Position numbers and translations under genes: made by a program
The notes under the pieces: generated by a model
The model's input: the letters and a program-made list of their open reading frames with translations, nothing else
The model's database searches: none
Told to the model about the DNA's origin: nothing
Shown here: positions 19,212-32,100 of the stretch, in pieces
Layout: each line of letters starts with the position of its first letter
How positions within the stretch are numbered: the stretch's first letter is position 1
Origin: Serendipita indica DSM 11827
Taxonomy: Eukaryota; Basidiomycota; Agaricomycetes; Sebacinales; Serendipitaceae
NCBI GenBank assembly: GCA_910890315.1
Contig: CAJVGD010000002.1
Span: forward strand, 1,550,001-1,614,000
Direction of reading: 5' to 3'
DNA length: 64,000 bases

Positions 19212-22200
19212 ATGAAATTAAAAGAAATCCATCGGACATCGACCTTTGCATGGTCTCCAGCATCTGCAATTCCTCTTCTGGCAACAGGAACCGTCGCTGG
19301 AGCACTAGACGAGTCGTTCTCCAACGACTCACGCCTTGAAATATGGGCTCCAAACTTTATGGATCAAAATGAATACGACTTGGGTGGCGAAGGACACCCA
19401 CAAGCTAATCATTGCATCACGACTTCATCCAGGTTTGCAGTGGGAAGCGAGCGCGCCGGCACGTCACTGACACGAAGGTTGTAGGTTCAATCGACTTGCA
19501 TGGGGTGCAATCGACGCAACGCGCCCTCAGGGTATCGTCGCAGCAGGTATGGAGAACGGAGAGCTCAATCTGTGGGATCCAGCAAAGATTGTCGCCGAGG
19601 CAGAGTGAGTCGCGTCGACGGGTGCTCAAAACGACGTGGCGCGTTATCCTGACGCGATTCACAGTGCAGCGGATGCTTCGATTCTCAAGAACAAGGCACA
19701 CGATGGTCCAGTTCGAGGTGTAGACTTTAATCCAATCGCAAAAAACTTGTTGGCGTCGGGTGCCACCAATGGCCAGGCGAGTCTAGCCAACTTTTGATGA
19801 TAGACGTATTTGCTGATTCTCATCACTTGAAAGATATTTGTTTGGGATCTCAAAGACCTCACATCACCCTACTCGCCTGGCGGAAGAAGCAGCAGACTAG
19901 ATGAGATTACTGCTCTCTCATGGAACAGTGGCGTGCAGCAGATTCTTGCTACAGCCAGTAGCACTGGATTCACGGTTGTCTGGGATCTACGAGGAAAGCG
20001 AGAGGTTGTAGCCCTCTCATACTCTGCCGGTGGCGGGCCAATGCAAAGTTCACGACGAGGCCAAAGCGCTGTCGCATGGCATCCAAATAATGTGTGTATC
20101 TAAGCTTTTCTTGGGCTATGCGCTGATTTATTTGTAGTCAACGAGACTGATCACGGCTTCGGAAGACGATGCATCACCCGTGATCATGCTCTGGGATCTC
20201 CGAAACGCGCGAGCACCTGAAAAGGTTCGGACTATGCACAGTCTCCAAGCGGTTTTTCATGCTCACACAGGTACTCAACGGACACGACAAAGGAATTCTT
20301 TCTCTGTCGTGGTGCAAGCAAGACGCAGATCTACTGTTATCGTGCGGAAAGGATAGTAGAACTATTGCATGGAACCCTCAAACTGGCGAAAATATTGGAG
20401 AGGCGAGCGAATATGATATCCATATCGGCCTTTACTTAACGATTTTCAGCTCCCTGCCGCATCTAACTGGGCATATCAAGTAGAGTGGTGTCCCCGAGAC
20501 CCAAATATCCTCGCCACCGCATCATTTGATGGAGCTATCGGCATCCACTCCCTGCAATCCACCAACCAGGATCAGAACATCGCACCAACTCCACGTGCTA
20601 CCGACGACGTGTTTGCCCCCAGCTATCACCAAAACTTTGAGACGACCCTATCCTCAAACAGCCTCCATTATGGCTCAAGCGTCCAGCCTCTGGTTCGTTT
20701 GGCTATGGCGGCGTGTTCGTCAGTATCTCCAACGTGGCTGGCGCTGCTGGGCAGCATCAGAGCTGCGCAGTTCATTTGCGCCCAATCACCACCGAACCCA
20801 CTATTATTGAAAGAGCAAAGACATTGGCCGAGGCCTCCAAGGACGCTGCGGAGCTCAACACATTCGCAGATCAAAAGACCAAAGACGCTGCTGCGAATAC
20901 AGAAGAGGCGCTAGCTTGGAAGGCTCTCTCAAGTCTGTTCAAAACCGGTTCGAGAGATGAGCTCATTGCTCTACTGGGATTCTCAAAGGAGAAACTCTCT
21001 ACACGAATTGCAGAGGCTGTCAAGAACCTCCAAGGAAGCACACCAACAGCGACCAAAACATCTCTCCCCGAAGCAAAGGAGGAGTCAACGGAGCCCGAAG
21101 TTGTCGTAAAGACAGAGCCGGAAGAACCATCGCTTTCGTCCACACCATCCCAGGACTCTGCCTCGTCCCTCTTTGGTGAAACGGCAGATAACGCGGATGC
21201 AGACTTTTTTAGCTCTATGGGAGGAGCACCGGCTCTTCCTCCTCACATGAGGGTTCCTCATACAGATTCCAAAGGAGAGTCCTCAGCTGCCGCAACCTTG
21301 GGATCTCCCGGTACATCAGCTTCGCCTTCAGAATTTGTGAAGAATGAAACATTTCAAATTTATCCAGAGGGCGAGTCGGAGGTCGATCAACTGGTGACAC
21401 AGGCTCTCGTCTTGGGCGATTTCGCTTCTGCAGTCGAACTTTGCCTCTCTGCAGAGCGCTTCGCAGACGCGATCCTGCTCGCTGTCAAAGGCGGGCCAGA
21501 GCTCTTGAAAAAGACCCAGAAGGCCTACTTCGAACGCAGCACGGTCAGGCTTCCGTATCTCCGCCTTTACCAATCCGTCGCCGGTAACGACTTGGCAGAC
21601 ATTGTCCAAAACGCAGATTTAAAGGAGTGGCAAGAGGTCTTTGTCATTCTCTGCACCTATGCGTCGCAAGAGGAATTCTCCAACCTAACGGAGCAACTGG
21701 GCCTGAGACTCGAATTTCAAGGGAGCGTCGCCAAGCATTCGGGAGCTGATGATGCGTCGACCCGAGCCAAGACGCTGCGCAAGCATGCCACCCTCTGTTA
21801 CCTTGCGGCTGGTAATCTAGAGAAGGTTGTCAACATTTGGGTCGAAGAGATGACAGAAGAACAGCATGTCCTGGCTGCTAACCCTGAAGACGCGCCCAAG
21901 GAAGCCTCTCTGTATACAACACACGCTCAAGCACTCCAGACATTTGTAGAAAAGGTTACTGTCTTTAGGGCGGCAGTCTCCTACAAGGACGTCGAGCTAG
22001 AAACTCCCACGACATCCCAAGCCGTGGCTGAATCTGGAGCAAGGACCTACAAGCTCGCTTCCCTCTACGACCGGTACTTTGAATATGCCGATCTCCTGGC
22101 CACCCAGGGTCTATTGGATCTCGCGGTCTCCTACATTCTCCTGATACCAAAGGACTACAATGGTGGCGGAGGTGATGGTCCCTTCCGCTTTGGTCGAGAG

Positions 22201-23760
22201 CGACTACTTGCAGCGGCAGGCAGGCAGCAGCCTACGACAACAGCAACAATTTCCCCAGCTGTTCCCGCCAAAACGGCTCCATCGGCAGCAACTCCGGCTT
22301 TATCGAAACCTCCCGCGCCCAGAGCTCCTTACAATCCATCACCATACTCCACGCAGACTGCACCTTCATATCCAGCACCCGCACAAAGTGCCTATACACC
22401 GTATGCACCTCCCGCAAGCAATCCGTATCAAGGAGGTGGCTACAATCCCTACCCAAGCGGGCCTCCATCTTATAATCCGCAACCGCCAATGACGACTACT
22501 CCAATGATACCTCCTCCACCTCCTGCAATCAACACTGGCTATACTCCGCCAGTTAGCAACACCCCGACCCCGGCCAATGCGGCACCCCCTCCGCTGCCTG
22601 CAGCCTTGCGAAAAGATATTCCCGGGTGGAATGATCCTCCTTCTGTCGTGGCTCGCAAAACGCCTGTGGGACATCCACGAGACGTCGCGCCCATCACTAA
22701 TCCCCTGCCAAATTCACCTCCCATAACAGGACCGTCCTATCAACCGATGGGGCCGGGAGGCATTCCACCACCGCCTCGAACGGGATCTGCAGGCATCCCA
22801 CCACCTCCGCGAGCGGGTCAATCCGTACCTCCGCCTCCTAGAGCTGGTGCTTCTGTACCCCCACCACCACGAGCAGGTGCAACTCTCCCGCCACAAATTC
22901 CTCCGCCTGGATCGCAGTTTGGTTATGGACCTCGCCCTGGTTCAGTAGGACCCCCGCATGATGCAAGACCACCATCGACTGGACCACAGGTTAACAATCG
23001 ATATGCACCCCCTCCTTCGTCGGATCCAGCGAGCTCGCATACGGGAATACCTCCCCCTCCACCTAAGCAAGGACAGGGTCATCTTCCACCACCACCCATG
23101 CGTGCACCTGGGCCATATGCTCTTCCGCCACCTGCTGCAGACTCGGCACCAGGGCCAAAGGTGCCCCCGCCCCCACGCGCGGCAGGCGCACCTCCGATTG
23201 TTCGTAGTGGCACTTCCCCCGCGCCTCCTGCACAGTCTCCAGTGTCGACGCCGGCGCCTCCCAAGGCAGCTGCTCCCAAATATCGTACGTCTACGGATGA
23301 ACTTGTTCCCCGCATCGCTCATCGTCACATTAGCACCGGGGGATAGGAGTCACATCCCAGAATCTGTCAAAGGTGTCTACCAAATACTATTCGCAGAACT
23401 TGAAAACTTCAAGAAGATTACGGTTCGTGTGCCTGTTTTGTGGTCGTGCCTTGCTTATAGTCGTAGCCCAAGCGTACTGGAGATGACGTGGAGCGCCGCA
23501 TGAATATCTTGTTTGACTCTCTAAACTGTGCGACGCTATCGGTCCCAGTGGTTCAACAGTTGATGCAGATTTGCGATGGTGCGAAAATATTTCATTGACT
23601 TTTGTGTCTCTAACTCTCCGTGGTAGCCTTCCAAGAACGAAACATTGGAGCGGCACTCCAGATTCACCTTCAGATGCTCACAGAAGGTAGCCGAGGAGGA
23701 GACGACATTACCGTCTGGATGCCAGCCCTCAAGCAGCTCTGTCAGAGGATGTTGGGATAG
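19212..23760 (+). CDS. SEC31: SEC31, COPII outer-coat subunit
   Basis: With Sec13 it forms the outer cage of COPII vesicles leaving the ER and stimulates Sar1 GTPase. The start [16 protein letters not shown] and the segment [20 protein letters not shown] are diagnostic. The N-terminal seven-WD propeller follows over several short exons ([43 protein letters not shown]). Then comes a long exon of about 870 codons with the alpha-solenoid ACE1 element. Its second half is a Pro-rich disordered region (about 22230-23270) with repeated PPPPRAG units, the likely Sec23/Sar1-contact region. The end is spliced: [18 protein letters not shown], then the C-terminal SRA-like helical domain, ending QLCQRMLG at stop 23758-23760. 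One intron (19777-19833) has a GC donor. Length is about 1,250 residues, normal for the family. Confidence 0.95.
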
Positions 23761-23949
23761 ATTTAGTCGTAGACTCGTCATGTGGCCAAGTTCTTTGGAC
23801 TAATCATAATGGTTTCACAAACTCGCTCCCTTCATCACTAAGCAAGTATTGAGTCGTGGTATGAACGGCGTCAACTAGCTGAGAACGACCTGGCTTTCAC
23901 ATGCTGCAGTTCTCGAGATCCGGCCGCACACCAACCTTGGACGTTAACC

Positions 23950-26080
23950 ATGTTGTTCCGCTCACGGCTCTCCCATCCCGTGTCCGTGCTATTGGGCACT
24001 AACCTTCGCCAAATGCGAGCTTCATCAAGTTTACCTTTAGACCCACCATCCCCTGACGAAGAGACCAAGATATTCCACGCTCGGTGCGCGGAAGTCGAGA
24101 GCTTCTTCAAGTCGCCGCGGTTTGCGGGCATCAAGCGTCCATACACAGCCAAAGATGTAGTCTCTAAGCAAGGGTCATTTCCTCCAGTACCTCTACCGGG
24201 CTCGTTGCTTTCTGACAAACTCTTTGCCTTGTTCGCGCGTGCAGCCAAGGAGAAGAGACCAGTTCATACCATGGGTGCAATTGATCCCGTACAAGTGACC
24301 CAGATGGCGCGGTACCAGGAAGTTGTCTACGTCTCCGGGTGGGCTGCCTCGAGCGTGCTGACGACGGCGAATAACGAAGTAGGGCCGGATCTCTCGTAAG
24401 TCGCAAATTGTCACTATTATGTGCTACTTATCACCTCCAGTGATTATCCATATACGACTGTCCCGAACCAAGTCCACCGACTGTTCCGGGCTCAGCAATT
24501 ACATGATAGAAAGCATTATGACGAGCGTATGACGGCCACTCCTGAAGCGAGGAAAAGTATGGAACAGATTGATTATCTGAGGCCGATAATTGCGGACGCG
24601 GACACTGGGTAAGACCCCTGCTGTTACAAATAGATAAGTTTGACATATTTAAAGTCACGGTGGCATCTCGTCTGTCATGAAGCTGGCCAAGATTTTTGCT
24701 GAATCGGGCGCGTCCGGTATCCACCTTGAAGACCAGCTGCATGGCGGAAAGAAATGTGGCCATCAAGCTGGGAAAGTCATTGTCCCGACTTCCACTCATA
24801 TAACCCGTCTCATTGCATCACGCTTCCAATTAGACGTGATCGGATCCACCATGCACTTGATCGCACGAACAGACTCGGAGTCTGCCAAGCTCATCTCCTC
24901 TACTGTTGACAAAAACGACCATGAGTTTATATTGGGAACCATGGTCGAGGGTACTCCGCTGGCTGAAGTCCTCGACGAAGCAGAGGCTCAAGGAAAGAGT
25001 GGTCCAGCAGTCGATAACTTGGAAAAGGAATGGCTCGAGAAGCACCCGCTTGTCACATTTGATCAAGCTGTAGAGATTGAGATCAACTCCTCCCAAATTG
25101 CGGACAAGGCTTCTGCCCTCAGTGAATATAAGAGGCTTTCCTCTGGCAGGTCAAACCTTCAAGCTCGCCAGGCGGCGAAGCATGTTCTTGGAACCGATGT
25201 CCGGTGGAGTTGGGACTGTGAGTTTCCCTAGCTACATCCTTGACTTCTTGCTAATGCGAGTCGATAAGTGCCCAAGACCCGTGAAGGCTACTACCATTTC
25301 AAGGGTGGTGTCGAAGCCGCGATCAAACGTTCCAACTTGTTTGCACCATATGCAGATCTGCTTTGGCTGGAAACCAAAAAGCCAGACTTGGAGCAGGCAA
25401 CTGGTTTCGCTAGACGCATCCGGGAGGTCCATCCCGGAAAGTATGTCCTTTCTTTGCTTATATCTTCCCTTCACTCACTCTCCCAGAATGCTAGTGTACA
25501 ACTTGAGCCCAAGCTTCAACTGGTCCGCCCATGGTTTCACGGGTAAGTTGACCGAATCTCCTATATACCACTCTGATTGCTCGCTAGACGATAAACTCAA
25601 GTCATTCGTCTGGGACCTTGCCAAAGAAGGGTATGTATGCTATGCTCGTGTACAGCTGTGGCTAAATGATCTTCAGCTTTGTCTTCCAATTGATATCCCT
25701 TGCCGGAATTCATAGTACTGCTACAGTAACTGGTTGGTGCACACGCTGTGAAGAATTCCTTGGCTGACATTGCCGCCCAGTCGAGCTCGCTCGTCGATTC
25801 CAATCCGACGGCATGCTGGCATATGTCGAACTAATCCAAAGGAAAGAAAAAGAGTTGGAGTGTGACGTCCTGACGCACCAAAAATGGTATGTCACCCTGA
25901 CGTGACTGAAGTCTAGCGCTAATCAACTCCGTAGGAGCGGGGCTGGCTACATTGATCGCATGCTCTCCAGTGTGTCTTTTCTTCCCATCATATACAAAAT
26001 TCTCACCGGCTTTAGCTGTAATGTCCGGCTCTTCGAGTACCTCTGGTATGGGCGCGGACTCGACAGAGCACACCTTTTAA
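23950..26080 (+). CDS. Mitochondrial 2-methylisocitrate lyase (ICL superfamily)
   Basis: Cleaves 2-methylisocitrate to pyruvate and succinate in the methylcitrate cycle of propionyl-CoA detoxification. The basic, Ser/Leu-rich start (MLFRSRLSHPVSVLLGTNLR) looks like a mitochondrial presequence. Superfamily motifs follow: MGAIDPVQVTQMARYQEVVY, VSGWAASSVLTT, ADADTGHGG, HLEDQLHGGKKCGHQAGKV with the catalytic KKCGH, LIARTDSESA, and NLSPSFNW. Sequence such as SGWAASSVLTT and HQAGKVIVPTSTHI matches the methylisocitrate-lyase branch (mclA/ICL2) better than glyoxysomal ICL1. The protein has about 600 residues in roughly nine exons. The last small exons end SGSSSTSGMGADSTEHTF at stop 26078-26080. Plain isocitrate lyase remains the alternative. 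Confidence 0.88.
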
Positions 26081-26313
26081 GGCTATCCACTGGGCGTGGG
26101 AGCTAACCCTGTATCACATCCCTCCTTGGTATTAACTTCACTCAGATGTGGATCCCCCCATTAAACGTTCTAGACTAGTGACATCTCCGTGATGCACGGG
26201 ACCAGTTGCGGCGATGCTTGTCGTTACCTCTTACATTGTTTTAGCGAGTTCGACAAGCACTAAAAGACCTTACCTTGGATTCTTACCAGTGGCTCATCAT
26301 CTGTATCCCCTCT

Positions 26314-28275
26314 ATGGAGTCTCCCGTCTCATTCAGCTACCTTGCAATTTGCGCTGTTGGATTACCTGCTGGCTATCTGGTTTACAAATACTTAACACCA
26401 AGCGAGATTGGAACAATCCCACACAACCACCTGACATGGCTTGTGGGTGACATTCCGGCGATGACCCAGAGTGTAAAGTCGGGGTTAGGCATCACACATT
26501 GGTTATCCGAACAAGCATTTCAGCACGGACCAATCATGAGTGTGCATATGGGCCCATTTGTCGCCAAAGTGGTTATCACGGATCCTCAGGAGGTGGAGGA
26601 CATCCTCACCAAGCGATCCGATGACTTTACTTTCAGTGATACTCAAAAGATTGTCTTTGGTGGCACCATGCCATACGGGATGCTTAGTATCCCAACCAAC
26701 GCTATGTGGCATGCACATCGACGCTCTTTGAGCCCTTGGTGCGTCCTGCTTTTTGCTATACCTTTGTTGAGGCGTTGCAGCATGAACACCCAGTATTTGA
26801 AGATGTGTGCGCCTAGGGTCAATGAGGTTAGCCGAGCACTCGCGGCGCTTTGGAAAGAAAAGATACTTCGCATGTCGGAGGTAGACTGCTTTGATGTTGC
26901 AGAGGATATTCAACATTGCACGATGGTAGGTTGCCTTGTAGGGGATGACTTTATTGACATGAACAGGACACGATATCTACATTTTTATTCGGCGAACCAT
27001 TCGGTAGTCTTTCCGCGGCTCATAAGGCCCTGAATGATGGTTCCGCACATCCTGATGTCCCAATGCACAACGCTGTCCGACTTTTGTTCGATGTACGCAC
27101 ATTCCTCTTCTGCCTCTGTATTGCTGAACCATTGTGAAGGTCATGGGAGCAGCAGCAAACTCACCTCTTCCAAAGGTGGCATACTGGTGGCACAAGCGAC
27201 AGAAGCAATGGAAGGACGCCTACAAACTATTCTTCGACTATGTGGAAGATAAGATATCCGAGGCCAAGGCGGATTTCTCGAGTAGTCAGACTTCTCGTCA
27301 AACAACCGTCCTAGACATCGTTTACTCTAGAGAATCGTACCGAGGATTATTTCCAGAGGATGAACTCAAGGATGAGATACTCAATTTTCTTCTGTAGGTT
27401 CCAATCCCGGACCTGCCGAATTCTGGCTAACACCCTTTAGTGCTGTATGTCGGGAACCGTATATGCACCTGGTTTATGACTTTACAGGGTCAAGATACCA
27501 CGGCTATAGCCTTGCAATGGGGCCTCAAACTGCTCAGCCACCACGTGCATGTGCAGCATACTCTTCGGGCACATCTCCTTGAAAGAGGCATCCTCGAGTT
27601 GGAAGAGGTCACGTTTGATGACGTGCGAGCTGAAAACTCGCCATATTTAGAAGCAGTCGTCTGGGAAATTCTCCGGCTCGCGCGAGTCGGACTCTTCATT
27701 AGTCGAATGGGTATGCTCACTTGCATAAGGTCGCACATACTCATTATGAGTAGCCACAAAGGATACAGAAATACTAGGACATGTCATTCCTAAAGGGACA
27801 GAAGTTGTACTCCACGTCGGTCATACAGCCGTTTACGACACTGAAGCAAACGCACAAAACATTGGCCAGTTCTGCTCTCCAAACGAGAAGCGGCAGAGGA
27901 TTTCAAAGCCCTGGACAGACGACGGACAGGCTTTCCTCCCTGAGAGGTGGCTAGACCAGCAAGGCCGATTCGACCCAAACCATAGCGTCTTTCCGTTCGG
28001 AGGCGGACCGAGGATGTGCTTTGGATATAGATTTGCGGTATGTCTTGATGTTGACTGACCAATGTGCAACCCTTCTGAGTGAATCATCACAGCTTCTTCA
28101 GCTCAAGCTCATTCTCGTCGAACTTCACCGCAACTTTGTCTTCTTTGCGCCTCGTGATCCGGATTTGGACTCTTTCAAAGTAAAGGAGACCGTCAATCGC
28201 GCACCAATAAATAATTATGTAGTCATTCGACGGTACGAGGCCGACAAGGACCAAAGCTACACGGCGGATTCGTAG
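26314..28275 (+). CDS. Cytochrome P450 monooxygenase
   Basis: Microsomal P450 of about 530 residues with an N-terminal membrane anchor (YLAICAVGLPAGYLVY). After the anchor are a short Pro-containing linker (GTIPHNHLTWLVGDIP) and the helix-B/C region (RSDDFTFSDTQKIVFGG). The I-helix oxygen-activation motif is GQDTTA. The K-helix ExxR motif is EILR (within VVWEILRLARV). The PERW-type motif is FLPERW. The heme-binding loop is FPFGGGPRMCFGYRFA with the axial Cys. Several 50-60-nt introns interrupt it. The substrate is unknown. AGxDT and CYP signatures fit the large CYP52/CYP63-like fungal assemblage (fatty acid or alkane hydroxylases), but I would not assign a family. It follows the lyase gene by 233 bp, and its last 19 coding bases overlap the end of the TBCA gene on the other strand. 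Confidence 0.9.
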
Positions 28276-28770
28276 AGCGCTGCTTCAGCCGCATGCAACT
28301 CTTCAGACTCTAGGAACTGGTCTGGATGCGTCTTGGCGTGAACCTAATTCGTCTCAGTTAAAGACGGCACAAAGTGGGGGTGTAGAGCAAACATACCACT
28401 AGCTCGCGTAGTTCCGCCACTGCACTAGACAATCTCTTTTGCGTATCGAATACCATCTTCTCCGATTCTTTAATCAGATTCGCCTAATACCCAACGCAAT
28501 GAGTCTGCCACACTCCTGAACACGAGACATGATGGGTAGGCTGACCTGATTCTTGAGCTTCCACTCATCCGCCTCGCCATCTGCACGCATCTTATCCAAC
28601 TTTGCCTGGTTCTCGTTCTGTTCATTTCGGTAGAGAGTGTGCTCCTTCCAAAGCCTACACCAGAAAGTGTTAGAGGACGAGGAGATCTCATATGATCCGC
28701 GCCGTATTTACCTAGTCACTGCGCCCGTTTTAATCTTGAGCTGTCGTTTTTCCTTTGTCGCGTCGCTCAT
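28257..28770 (-). CDS. RBL2: Tubulin-folding cofactor A (TBCA/Rbl2)
   Basis: A small three-helix chaperone that captures beta-tubulin during alpha/beta-tubulin folding. Four exons encode about 112 residues: MSDATKEKRQLKIKTGAVTR, LWKEHTLYRNEQNENQAKLD, KMRADGEADEWKLKNQ, ANLIKESEKMVFDTQKRLSS with AVAELRELV, and VHAKTHPDQFLESEELHAAE. The K-I-K-T-G-x-V-x-R start and the central helix pattern are diagnostic. ATG at 28768-28770, stop at 28257-28259. Its final codons (ALYESAV) are read from the same base pairs as the last codons of the convergent P450. Transcripts of the two genes must therefore be complementary at their 3' ends. Confidence 0.92.
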
Positions 28771-29187
28771 TCTTGAAAATGTGCTGCAAACCGAGGAGCG
28801 GATGAGGTCAGAGTTGAAGAGTTGGAGAGACGCCGATGCCTACCAAATTCCGCATCATAGATTTGATCAGACAAGCGAAGAAATACTCAGAAATATGGCA
28901 TTCACTATGACAGCCTCTTTGGTATCTAACCGCGATCAATGATGCGTTCAAGGGGGCACGAGAAAGTCCGGAACAAACGATTGGCATTGGAGAAGCGAGA
29001 GACTAGGAATCCAAAGTAGGTGCTTTGTACACAGTCAAAGCGGGGATGAAGGGGAGATGAAGCGAATTAGTTGCTCCATCCGCGCTCCGAAGAGAATGAA
29101 CAAGTTGGCCTCCAGCATGCGAGCCGCGGCAAATAGTTTAGTTATTAGTCGATATCCTTCCGTTTCCATGTCTAAAACTTCGTGTCC
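28771..29187. other. TBCA promoter and chitin synthase 3' flank
   Basis: About 415 bp. It contains the upstream region of TBCA and the 3' flank of the chitin synthase, both on the minus strand. No additional gene is visible. Confidence 0.5.
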
Positions 29188-32100
29188 TCAGAGCCCGCAT
29201 AGTCTCAGGATCAAGTAGAGCGTAGATCCAAAGAATCGGATGGCTGACAGACCAGCACTGTCGAGGAGAGGTAAGCGACAATCAACCATCGGTGATCAAA
29301 CGTACAGGGCGTAGAAGAGGAAGGAGAGGTACGGGTTGAACGAGCCGTTTCCAAACTTGGCTGCCCACTGAAGATACAATCAGCACAACCCAGAAAGAAC
29401 GACGCAAAGACATACGGTTTGGAAGTTTTGTGACGTGAACACGAGAATCATGAGCATATTCGTTCCGACCCACGCCAAAACGGTGTTGGTACGGCTGTTA
29501 CGATCGTGATCGGCCTGCTTGGTGGCGGCGTCACGGTGTTGCTTCTCCTCCGGAGGCTTGTTGCGCAGAGCAGCGCGGCTTGCAGCCCACACCGAGTCGA
29601 CATCTTCACGGGCAGTGGGCAGTTCGACTTCGTAAACGTCTTGACCGTCCTTGTTCGAAGTCTTCTTGGCTCCTCCCAGATCCTTGGCTGCGCCGTTGTC
29701 TCCCTTGGTACCCCAAGAAACGTCGTGAAGGTTGCCTGAATAGAAGGTCAGCTTGGGATCAATGGCTTTGACCAAAAGCACATACACATGGCGTACATCA
29801 CTATGCGCCGATGTAATGGTTAGCAAAGAAAAAGCAGTCTGGGAAGCAATACATACTGAGAATGTTAACGTCTACAATCATGTCAGCATAGGTTGAAAGG
29901 ATGGCGAATACACTCACAAGATGGCAGCAAGAACATATACTCTAAAGCAAGGTTATTAGCCCGGTAGTCCTGCAGGCGGGCGACCAAGTACTCACGGATG
30001 AACGACGTAAACATGTGCCAGGGCTCGAAATGAAGGAACGAGCTAAAGAAGTAGAGCCCATAAGTAGCCGCAAGCGAGATGACAATGTCACGGAATGCCG
30101 AGTTGGTCGCAACGAGACTAGAAACCCGCCAAGGTCAAATCAGGTTGTAAAACCATGTGTTGGACATACTGGCCAAATTGCTGCCACTCCGCAGCCGTCT
30201 TTGGCGCTGCCATATAGACCGTGTAGCCTGCGCACCAAAGACCAATGACGTTGCAGATACCAAAGAGAATCATCGATGTGCCATAGGTATACTTGGATCC
30301 TTGTGGTCGGTTTCCGAGCGAGCAAACCACGACGACGAAGAGAACGGCAATATAGAGCCTGAGGAGAATATCGAAGATGGTCGTGCCAATGCCGTTGACA
30401 CCCATGAAGCTAAAGGCGCCTTGGTCTGAAGAGGTCGCCGATTTGACCAGCTATAGGACAGTTAGAACCATCTTCATTTGATATCGATACGACGCACGAA
30501 GAAGAAAGCGAGATAGAAGTTGGCCAGGGACGTCCAGGTGAAGAGAAGCTGGACCGCGTTGTAGATAAACTCGAACTGGAGAACAATCTTGCGGAAGAAG
30601 CCTTGACCAGAAGTCCAAATGCGCAACATGTAGACGGTAGCATGAAGAGCGGCAAAGAGGGAGCCGTTGAGCCATCGACGACGCTGGGAGATGAACTCGG
30701 CAATAGTCGTAGGCACGTCCGTGGCTGCTTTGGCAGACTTGACATAACGGAGACTATACAGAATGAGAAAATATGTAAAACGCAGACATCAATCACTTAC
30801 ACCCAGCCCTCCTTCTTCTTGGTGACAATCTCGAAGCAAAGACTAGCGGACGGTCAGGCAACGTCGTCAACGGAACCCGTTGTCGATGACTTACATTCGA
30901 TCCTCGGCGAGGTACATGTTACGTTCTGCAAACGCTCAGTTGTCGCCCTTGATACCACGGGTGCTACACTCACCGAAGAGGCCGGCGCCATGTGCACCAT
31001 CACCATGCATGGCCTCACCCTTGAAGTATGAAGCAAGGGGACCTTTACCGTTGGGCCCATTGAGGAGCGCCTTGTAGCGATAGGCACTAAAGGCTCCTGG
31101 AAGCACGGAGATGTAACCAAAGACACTCTGCGGACCGGTGAGCGTGCGTCAAGAGAACGGGGTACTATCACAAACCTCCAATGGCTTGTCGAGAATGTTG
31201 GACATCTTGTACTCAAAGTTTTGCGAGGCAGCGAGGGGACTTGTGAGCAAAAGGGAGCAGCCCTTGCCAGTGTCGACGCAAATTTCTCCGCAGGCACCAC
31301 CGACGTTGGCGTGAGAATCAAAGCCTATAACGATGAGACAATGTTATGCAAGATGAAGAATACACATACACTTCCAGAGCTCGTAGATTGAGGTTCCGGT
31401 CGGCTTTGTGCCGACGTCCAACAAGACGCAGACGTTGGGCTTGATCAAGGGGCCAAAGGCGTTGAAGAACCATCGGTGGCTGTTGAGCTTCTTCTTGTTC
31501 TGCTCCTTGAGGCAGAAGATGACCTGAACCGGGCAGGCACCCGTCGAGACCTCTCCAGTATCCGAGACGACGACCTGAGACGTATACTCAAAGATGTGGG
31601 CCGTCACGTCTTTGCCACCGACAGAGTCCTTGGCAATCCCCTCTTGGTAGCAGCCCATGAGGTTGAGAACCTTGAGTGTGCGCTGGTTGATCTTGCTCCG
31701 ACCGTCGGAAACGACACAAACGACGACCTTTTTCCATCCGTCGGGACCCCACATCTTGGAGCGGGTGCGTCCACAGAGGAAAGCGATATTCTTGATGACG
31801 GCGTTCATGGTTCGAACGAACAAGACTTCGTCCTCGTTGTACATGGTGAGGACGATGAAGAGTTCTGTGTGACGGCCATAGAGATATGGTCGGAGCGAAT
31901 ACTTTTGCTTGACGAAATCGTCTGGATCGCAAGTGCAGGCAGTATACTAAAAGAGTGTTAGTGTCAGCCGGTGTGTCGGCATGAGCCGGGGGAGCGTGGG
32001 GCCATGCGACGGAGGAATCGGCTCACCCTCATTTTGGTAAACTCTTCGCTCTTCTCGGAGGAAGTAACGATATGAGACGGAACTTGGACATCAAAGACGA

